From the NCBI GenBank assembly GCA_003282975.1, contig QBYD01000001.1, forward strand, positions 1-64,000: 64,000 nt of DNA, given 5' to 3'. The notes beneath the pieces were generated by a model. That model saw only the letters and a list, made by a program, of their open reading frames with translations, was not told where the DNA came from and did no database searches. A program made the position numbers and the translations under genes. Below, one piece after another: positions 57,557-64,000 of this stretch. The stretch's first letter is position 1. Each line of letters begins with the position of its first letter. This DNA comes from Pelagibacteraceae bacterium AG-325-C10 (GTDB taxonomy: Bacteria; Pseudomonadota; Alphaproteobacteria; Pelagibacterales; Pelagibacteraceae).

Positions 57557-58524
57557 CCAAAAACTATATACCAACCATTAACATATCCTCACTAATCAAA
57601 GAGGAATTTAAAACTCAAAATGCATTAAAAATAATTAAGAAAATTGAAAAGGCTTGTGTTGAGGTGGGTTTTTTTCAAGTTACTGGCCATGGAATAAATA
57701 TTAAAAAGATAAATAATATCTGCAAAATTGGAAATAGATTTTTTAATTCTTCACAAAAAAATAAAAATAAATTGGCTCCAAAAAAATGGAATAATAAAAA
57801 TAAAAACTTATATCGAGGTTATTTTCCTAATACTGTTAATGGTAAAGAAGGATTAGATCTAGGAGATCTTAAAATAACATTAAAACATGTAAAAGATTAT
57901 AAGTCTGAATATATTGAATATTTAGATCTTAAAAAATCCTTAAATAAAACATCTATCAAAAGTTTATCAAATTATTTTGATGAAATTTTTTCTTTAAGTG
58001 AAATATTATTTAAAAGTATAATCAAACTCTATAATAAAGATGAAAATATCAGCAAAAAAGCTTTTTCAAGAACTAAAACTTTAAGTACTTTAAGATTTAA
58101 TTACTATCCAAATCAAACAAAACCAGTAGAAATTTCAAAACAAGACGGAGTAGCTCTTGGTTGTGAGACACATGTCGATAGCGGTATTTTTACTGTGCTA
58201 TACCAAGATAAAAAAGGTGGATTACAAGTTCAGAATAGAAAAAATAAAAAATGGTATGATGTTCCATTTAATAAAAATGCATTAATCGTTAATACTGGGT
58301 TGGCGTTAGAATATTTAAGTACGGGAAAGTTTAAAGCGACTAATCATAGAGTACTATGGAATAAAACAAAAAGAATGTCTATTCCCTTCTTTTTTGAACC
58401 TTCATATGATTTTAAAATGTCTCATTCATTTTTAAATGATAATTCAAATAATAAAAATAAAAGTATAGTTTTTGAGAAATTTTTAAAAAAATCTTTGAAG
58501 AAATTTATTGAATATCAAAGATAA
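57553..58524 (+). CDS. Isopenicillin-N-synthase-like 2OG-Fe(II) oxygenase
   Basis: 323 aa; VEVGFFQVTGHGI, HVDSGIFTVLYQDKKGGLQVQNRKNKKWYDVPFNKNALIVNTGLALEYLSTGKFKATNHRV. Confidence 0.9.
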   Translation: MTKNYIPTINISSLIKEEFKTQNALKIIKKIEKACVEVGFFQVTGHGINIKKINNICKIGNRFFNSSQKNKNKLAPKKWNNKNKNLYRGYFPNTVNGKEGLDLGDLKITLKHVKDYKSEYIEYLDLKKSLNKTSIKSLSNYFDEIFSLSEILFKSIIKLYNKDENISKKAFSRTKTLSTLRFNYYPNQTKPVEISKQDGVALGCETHVDSGIFTVLYQDKKGGLQVQNRKNKKWYDVPFNKNALIVNTGLALEYLSTGKFKATNHRVLWNKTKRMSIPFFFEPSYDFKMSHSFLNDNSNNKNKSIVFEKFLKKSLKKFIEYQR

Positions 58525-58549
58525 AACTAAATAATATATAACTATTTAA

Positions 58550-59293
58550 ATGATGATTTATCTTCATAAAATCCTCCCTCTAATTTTTAGTCCATTAATG
58601 CTGATAATGGTATTAATCATTTTTGGAGTAATTATTAATTCAAAAAAAATAAGCATAATTGGAATATTTATTTTAATCGTTTGCTCTTTACCTATTGTTT
58701 CTGATAAATTAGTTGCTTATCTTGAATCTGATTATCAATTAAGCAAACCTTCTAATATTGAGCCTGCTGACTCAATAGTTGTTTTAAGTGGTATGATTAG
58801 AACTATAAACTCTAAAGATGGTTTAGATTATGAATTAGGTGAAGCATCTGATCGAATTTTTGCAGGAATAAATTTATTTAAAGAAAAAAAGGCCTCTAAA
58901 CTAATTCTTACTCGAGGAAAATTACCATGGTCTGTTGGAATTCCAGAAGGTGAATATTTGAAACAAATTGCAATCACTAATGGAATATCAGAAAATAATA
59001 TTCTTTTAACTGAAAATGTAGAAAATACTGACCAAGAAGCAAAAGCAATTAAAAAGTTACTTTCTGAAGATATGCCTAAGGTTATACTGGTTACTTCTGC
59101 ATTTCATATGCCAAGAGCTCAAATAGTCTTTGAAGTGGCTGGTATAAATGTGGTCCCTTTTCCTGTTGATTTTCAAAAAGGATTATCAAAAATTACTTTT
59201 ATGAGTTTCATACCTTCAGCAAATGCGCTAAGTGAAACAAGCTTTTTTGTCAGAGAAATGATAGGAAGAACTTATTACAATTTGAAGTATTAG
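58550..59293 (+). CDS. YdcF/ElyC-family (DUF218) protein
   Basis: 247 aa; two N-terminal TM segments, ADSIVVLSG, SDRIFAGINLFKEKKASKLILTRG, VILVTSAFHMPRAQIVFE. Confidence 0.87.
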   Translation: MMIYLHKILPLIFSPLMLIMVLIIFGVIINSKKISIIGIFILIVCSLPIVSDKLVAYLESDYQLSKPSNIEPADSIVVLSGMIRTINSKDGLDYELGEASDRIFAGINLFKEKKASKLILTRGKLPWSVGIPEGEYLKQIAITNGISENNILLTENVENTDQEAKAIKKLLSEDMPKVILVTSAFHMPRAQIVFEVAGINVVPFPVDFQKGLSKITFMSFIPSANALSETSFFVREMIGRTYYNLKY

Positions 59294-59444
59294 GTCTAAT
59301 CAGAACCTAATTTCTGTATTCCCTAGAACTTTAAATTGTGCTAAAGTTTTACCTGTAAAGAGCGATACATAACTCATCGTTATATTCAATACGAAAGTGG
59401 GATCGGTCGTCTTTTTTTAAATTAGAAAGTTTAAAGGAGGAAGC

Positions 59445-60614
59445 ATGAAATTTGGATACTTTTGTAATACTACTAACTGGACACATAAGCCTTATCACGA
59501 ACTATTAGATGAAACTAGAGAGATTACAGAATATTGTGATCAAAATAAATGGGACTCTATTTGGTATACAGAGCATCATTTTAACCATGAGGGTATGGAA
59601 TCATTAACAAACCCATTAATGATGGGTGTTGATGCGGCAGCAAGAACTAATCAAATTAGAATTGGACAAGCCTGCAATGTGATAACATTTCATAATCCAA
59701 TAAGAATGGCTGAAGATATTGCTTTATTGGACCAGCTATCAAAAGGAAGAGTTGAGATAGGAATTGGTAGAGGAATTTACGGAAGAGAAGCAATAAATCT
59801 TAATAAAGAAGCTGATATGAAAGATCAGGCAAAAAATTTTAGGTTGTTTGAAGAAACATTAACAATTTTAAAAAAAGCTTGGAAAGAAAAATTTTTTAAT
59901 CATAGAGGAGAGTTTTATACTTATCCGGCACCTAATTATGTATGGCAACATGACATGAGCCCACCAAATAAAGATTTAGTAAACCTTGAAACTAATGTTA
60001 TGGAGAATATTAGTGTTCTTCCAAAACCTTATCAAAAACCTTTTCCTGCTATTCATCAAGTAGTAGATGGAATAAGATCTATTGAATGGGCTGCTCAACA
60101 AGGTTTAAATATTATAATGTGGATACCAACAGTTAAAGCTTTAAAAATTAAATTTGAAGCCTTTAAAAATGCTAAGTCTGAGTCTGAAAAAAGAAATGTT
60201 CCAATGGGTGAAGGTATTTCTTTAGTTAGAGATATGTTTGTTGCAGATACAATGGAAGAAGCTAAAGAAAAAGCTGGTAAACATATGGTAGACTATATGA
60301 AATGGGTTTGTCACTGGAGAGGTCTTGGAAACCATATGGACCCAGGTGAGGAATTACCTGAAACAAAAGGTAAATTAGACTTACTTAATTATGAATTTTT
60401 ACATAAACGAAATATGCTTTTTGGAACTCCTGAATATGTAATAGATAAAATTCATGAGCTAAAATCTGAATTAAACTTACAAAATCTACAAGTTTGGTCA
60501 AATTTTCCAGGTATAAAACATGAAGATTGCATGAAAAGTATAAAACTATTTACTGAAAAAGTAATGCCTCACTTTAAGGATGATATTGATACTGAAGTTA
60601 AAAAAGTATCGTGA
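59445..60614 (+). CDS. Luciferase-like (LLM class) flavin-dependent oxidoreductase
   Basis: 389 aa; WDSIWYTEHHFNHEG, NVITFHNPIRMAEDIALLDQLSKGRVEIGIGRGIYGRE. Preceded by a strong AAAGGAGG Shine-Dalgarno. Confidence 0.92.
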   Translation: MKFGYFCNTTNWTHKPYHELLDETREITEYCDQNKWDSIWYTEHHFNHEGMESLTNPLMMGVDAAARTNQIRIGQACNVITFHNPIRMAEDIALLDQLSKGRVEIGIGRGIYGREAINLNKEADMKDQAKNFRLFEETLTILKKAWKEKFFNHRGEFYTYPAPNYVWQHDMSPPNKDLVNLETNVMENISVLPKPYQKPFPAIHQVVDGIRSIEWAAQQGLNIIMWIPTVKALKIKFEAFKNAKSESEKRNVPMGEGISLVRDMFVADTMEEAKEKAGKHMVDYMKWVCHWRGLGNHMDPGEELPETKGKLDLLNYEFLHKRNMLFGTPEYVIDKIHELKSELNLQNLQVWSNFPGIKHEDCMKSIKLFTEKVMPHFKDDIDTEVKKVS

Positions 60615-62311
60615 TCAAATCAAAAAAAGAAATGACTGGTGGCGCAGCTGCTGTTCAATCTTTAAATAAAGAAAAAGTTAAACACGTTTTTGGCCTTATT
60701 GGTTCAGCGACAATGGAAATGTTTGATGCTCTTTATCACGAAAAGAAGATCAAATTTATTGGTGTCCGAGACGAAAGAACTGGTACACACATGGCAGATG
60801 GGTATGCAAGAGCATCTAATAAACCAGGAGTTATGTTAGCTGGACAAAATGGTCCTGGTGCTACTAATTTAGTAACTGGTGTTGCTCAAGCAAAAGCTGC
60901 CTTCTCTCCTGTTGTAGCAATTGCAGGATCCTACTCAACTAAAGATAAGGTTGAAGATGCATTTCAGGGTCTTGATCAGCAATCTTTATTTACACCAATT
61001 ACTAAAAAAACGTGGACTATTAAAAATTCAAAAATCATACCAGATGTGATTAGTGATGCTTTTGGTTTAGCAATGAAACCTAGAAGAGGCCCAGTTTGCA
61101 TTAATCTACCAAGGAATATCTTAGCAGCAACAAACACTTATAAAATTAATAGTAATAAGTCCTCTTTTGAAAGTGAGAATAGTCGTAGAGGTGACAATGA
61201 GAAAATAAGAAAAGCAGCAAAAATTATAAATCAAGCTAGCAAGTTTGTAATAATAGTAGGAGGTGGGATTAAATATAATTCTAAATATAAGGGAGTAATA
61301 AAGCTTGCTGAATTATTGAATATACCAGTTGTTACGGCAGCTGGCCATGGAGATGCTATTCCATTTAGTCACAAACTAAATGCAGGCCAGATGGGGCCTC
61401 GAGGAAATCCTGTTGCATCAAGACTTGTTAAAGAAGCAGATGTTATCTTAGCAATTGGAACTAGATTGGGTTTTAATTCTACTTTTTACTCGTATGACAA
61501 CATAAATAAAAAAGCAAAAATTATTCAAATTGAAATTGAAAAAAAGATGCTCGGAAAATATTTTCCAATAGTTATTGGAATTAATGCTGATGCAGCTACT
61601 GCTACAAATCAAATATATAATGAAATTAAAAAACAGAAAATTAAATTAGATATAAAAAGTTGGACAAACACATATCTTAAAGAAAGAAAAAATTATTTAA
61701 CTAACAGAGATAAAGATAATCTTGGAAAAAATTTTCCAATTCAGCCAAAAGGGTTATTTAAACAATTAAGAAAAGCTTTACCGAAGGATACTGCTATTAC
61801 TTTAGATGCAGGAACTTTATGTTTGCAAGCAACAGATGCTCTTGAATATTATAACCCACCATCTTTATTTACACCTTTAGATTTTGGGTTAGTTGGTTTT
61901 TCATTTGCATGTGGTTTAGGAGTTAAAGTTGCAAAACCAAAAAAAACTGTTGTTAGTTTAATGGGTGATGGTGGATTTGGTATGACAATATCTGAATTAA
62001 GTACAGCAGTAGAATATGGAATTAATACAACAACAATAGTAATGAATAACCAAAGCTGGGGGGCAGAAAAAGCCTACCAAAAAGATTTTTTTGGAAAAAG
62101 ATATTTAGGTGCAGATATTGCTAGCCCCTCATTTGATAAAGTTGCTGAATTATATGGTGCAAAAGGCTTCAAAGTAAAAAAAATTTCTGAAATAAGTGAA
62201 GCAGTAAGAGCTGCAGTGAAATCTAATAAACCTGCTGTGGTTGATGTGGATGTTGATCCAAGTGCATTATATAGTTTTAGAAGGGATAGTTTTAAACATA
62301 GGCAAAAATAA
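60611..62311 (+). CDS. ThDP-dependent enzyme, acetolactate synthase large-subunit-like
   Basis: 566 aa from a GTG start; VFGLIGSATMEMFDALYH, DERTGTHMADGYARAS, ThDP motif MGDGGFGMTISELSTAVEYGINTTTIVMNN. Confidence 0.92.
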   Translation: MIKSKKEMTGGAAAVQSLNKEKVKHVFGLIGSATMEMFDALYHEKKIKFIGVRDERTGTHMADGYARASNKPGVMLAGQNGPGATNLVTGVAQAKAAFSPVVAIAGSYSTKDKVEDAFQGLDQQSLFTPITKKTWTIKNSKIIPDVISDAFGLAMKPRRGPVCINLPRNILAATNTYKINSNKSSFESENSRRGDNEKIRKAAKIINQASKFVIIVGGGIKYNSKYKGVIKLAELLNIPVVTAAGHGDAIPFSHKLNAGQMGPRGNPVASRLVKEADVILAIGTRLGFNSTFYSYDNINKKAKIIQIEIEKKMLGKYFPIVIGINADAATATNQIYNEIKKQKIKLDIKSWTNTYLKERKNYLTNRDKDNLGKNFPIQPKGLFKQLRKALPKDTAITLDAGTLCLQATDALEYYNPPSLFTPLDFGLVGFSFACGLGVKVAKPKKTVVSLMGDGGFGMTISELSTAVEYGINTTTIVMNNQSWGAEKAYQKDFFGKRYLGADIASPSFDKVAELYGAKGFKVKKISEISEAVRAAVKSNKPAVVDVDVDPSALYSFRRDSFKHRQK

Positions 62312-62941
62312 ATGTCACAAAAAGATATTGGTAACAAAATCCCAATTTATAAATTAAAAGCGGGCAAAGAAGTTGAGGATTATTATGATGAGTGGACAGT
62401 TAAAAATAAATATGACAAAGATATGGTCGACTGGAAATATTCTGGACCACAAGAAACAGTTACTCTTTTTAAAAAACATAATTTTAAAAAAGAAATAAAA
62501 ATATTGGATGCAGGTTGTGGAACTGGATTAGTAGGTGTTGAGCTAAAAAAGAATGGTTATTTCAACATAGATGGTGCTGATTTTTCTCAAAAAATGTTGG
62601 ATTTAGTGCCTAAAAATATTTATCAGAATTTATTTAAAATTGATCTTAATCAAAAAGTAAATATTAAAGATGATACTTATGAAGGAATAACTTGTGTTGG
62701 AACTTTTACTTTTGGTCATGTAAATCCACCGGCGCTAGATGAAATGGTTAGAATTTGTAAAAATAAGTCTTTGGTTTGTTTTACAATAAATGTTGGAATT
62801 TATGAGGAATATGGGTTTGACAAAAAGATCAAAGAGTTAGAAGATAATAATTCTTGGAAAATAATTGAATTTATTAAATCAGATTATATTGCAAGCAAAG
62901 GAGTAAATGCCTGGCTAGTTTTGGCTCAGGTAACTAAATAA
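62312..62941 (+). CDS. Class I SAM-dependent methyltransferase
   Basis: 209 aa; KILDAGCGTGLVGVELKKNGYFNIDGADFSQKMLDL. Confidence 0.88.
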   Translation: MSQKDIGNKIPIYKLKAGKEVEDYYDEWTVKNKYDKDMVDWKYSGPQETVTLFKKHNFKKEIKILDAGCGTGLVGVELKKNGYFNIDGADFSQKMLDLVPKNIYQNLFKIDLNQKVNIKDDTYEGITCVGTFTFGHVNPPALDEMVRICKNKSLVCFTINVGIYEEYGFDKKIKELEDNNSWKIIEFIKSDYIASKGVNAWLVLAQVTK

Positions 62942-62945
62942 ATAT

Positions 62946-63533
62946 ATGGAAATTAATTTAAGAAAATTTACAAAATTTGTTGATAAAACTTTTATCGAGG
63001 GTGGTAAAGAATCTAAAGAACCGGTCTTATTAGTTTCAGTTGCGGCTGTTTTTAAAAATCCATGGCATGGACAAGGTTTTGTTGAAAACTTGAGACCAAC
63101 TATTTTAGACTTGGCGCCAAAATTAGGTGATTTATTGGTTCCTGAGCTTATTAAAGAAATTGGATCTCCTGAAAAAATATTAGCTTATGGTAAAGCAGGT
63201 GTGGTGGGATTAGATGGTGAGATAGAACATGCATCTGCTTTTATTCATACATTAAGATTTGGAAATAAATTTAGGGATGCGGTAGGTGGAACTTCTTATT
63301 TAAGTTTTACTAACACTAGAAGTCCAGCTGGATCTAAAATTTCAATACCTATGATGCACAAAACAGACTCTGGTTTAAGACCTTATTATTTAACTCATGA
63401 ATTTACTATTCATGATGCTCCATTTGATGACGAAATAATAATTGCTATAGGTGGTGCTTCAAGTGGAAGAGCTCATGCAAGAACTGGTGATAGATATCAA
63501 GATATGAAAGAAATGGGTATTGAGCCCAAATAA
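62946..63533 (+). CDS. AA_synth (DUF1185)-family protein
   Basis: 195 aa; VSVAAVFKNPWHGQGFVENLRPTILDLAPKLG...YGKAGVVGLDGEIEHASAFIHTLRFGNKFRDAVGGTSYLSFTNTRSPAGSKISIPMMHK. Confidence 0.8.
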   Translation: MEINLRKFTKFVDKTFIEGGKESKEPVLLVSVAAVFKNPWHGQGFVENLRPTILDLAPKLGDLLVPELIKEIGSPEKILAYGKAGVVGLDGEIEHASAFIHTLRFGNKFRDAVGGTSYLSFTNTRSPAGSKISIPMMHKTDSGLRPYYLTHEFTIHDAPFDDEIIIAIGGASSGRAHARTGDRYQDMKEMGIEPK

Positions 63534-63539
63534 TACTTG

Positions 63540-64000
63540 ATGACAACAGGAACATCGGCATCTGGTACTTTTTATATTTTAAATCAAAAAGAACAATCAA
63601 TACCAATAGTATTTATACATGGTGTTGGCCTTTCTTACGAAATTTGGCAACCACAATTAGATTTTTTTACAAACTATAGTACTCTTGCATATGATATTTT
63701 AGGACATGGAAAATCTTCTTTAAAAAAACAAAATATAAGTTTTGATGATTTTTCTGATCAACTAATCAAATTGATTGATGAGCTTAATTTTCAAAAAATT
63801 CATCTAGTTGGTTTTTCAATTGGTTCTTTAATTGCTAGAAATTTTGCAACAAAATTTAATGATCGATTACAATCGTTAGTTCTCTTAGGTTCAATTTACA
63901 AAAGGACTGAACAACAACAAAAAATTGTTAATGAAAGATTCAATCAAGCCAAAAAGGAATTAAAGCTATCAAAACTAGCTCTTAAGAGATGGTTTACAGA
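63540..64000 (+). CDS. Alpha/beta hydrolase, truncated by window end
   Basis: ATG at 63540; MTTGTSASGTFYILNQKEQSIPIVFIHGVGLSYEIWQPQLDFF...YDILGHGKSS...HLVGFSIGSLIARNFA. Runs off the window, so absent from the ORF track. Confidence 0.88.
   Translation, partial: MTTGTSASGTFYILNQKEQSIPIVFIHGVGLSYEIWQPQLDFFTNYSTLAYDILGHGKSSLKKQNISFDDFSDQLIKLIDELNFQKIHLVGFSIGSLIARNFATKFNDRLQSLVLLGSIYKRTEQQQKIVNERFNQAKKELKLSKLALKRWFT

Noticed and set aside
1-64000. CRISPR array, tRNA/rRNA genes, prophage, transposons or biosynthetic megasynthases
   Set aside because: Looked for direct-repeat arrays, tRNA-like cloverleaf segments, integrases/transposases and modular enzymes; none seen, and spacers are mostly too short for RNA genes. 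A tRNAscan-SE/Infernal run would be decisive.

Overview
This window is an AT-rich, densely packed alphaproteobacterial chromosome segment. Gene content, very short spacers and many overlapping genes suggest a SAR11/Pelagibacterales-like organism; this taxonomic call is an inference. I see no rRNA, tRNA, CRISPR, prophage or transposase. Core genes at the left end (zapE-like, bamB-like, yfgM-like, acnA) give way to a long catabolic/transport region: an argE / aldehyde dehydrogenase / agmatinase-family block; a dipeptide-type ABC transporter with a fused double ATPase; a DmdA-like demethylase operon with an FMN hydroxyacid oxidase, a ThDP enzyme and a transthyretin-like protein; a spermidine/putrescine-type ABC transporter downstream of ectoine-hydrolase-like and EutA-like genes; and a quaternary-amine region (about 37-56 kb). 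That region carries a glycine-betaine-type ABC transporter split by other genes, a gamma-butyrobetaine hydroxylase-like enzyme, a carnitine-dehydrogenase-like enzyme, a BKACE enzyme, a thioesterase, two Rieske oxygenases, a noncanonical glutamine-synthetase-like ligase and a GMC oxidoreductase. The right end holds an LLM flavin oxygenase / ThDP enzyme / methyltransferase / AA_synth / hydrolase operon. The most interesting hypotheses are a scattered gamma-butyrobetaine/carnitine-to-betaine pathway, and a six-gene Rieske-glyoxalase-cupin-GS-like-hydrolase-dehydrogenase operon that may be an undescribed amine-catabolic module. All three ABC transporters have a strong hairpin between the binding-protein and permease genes.
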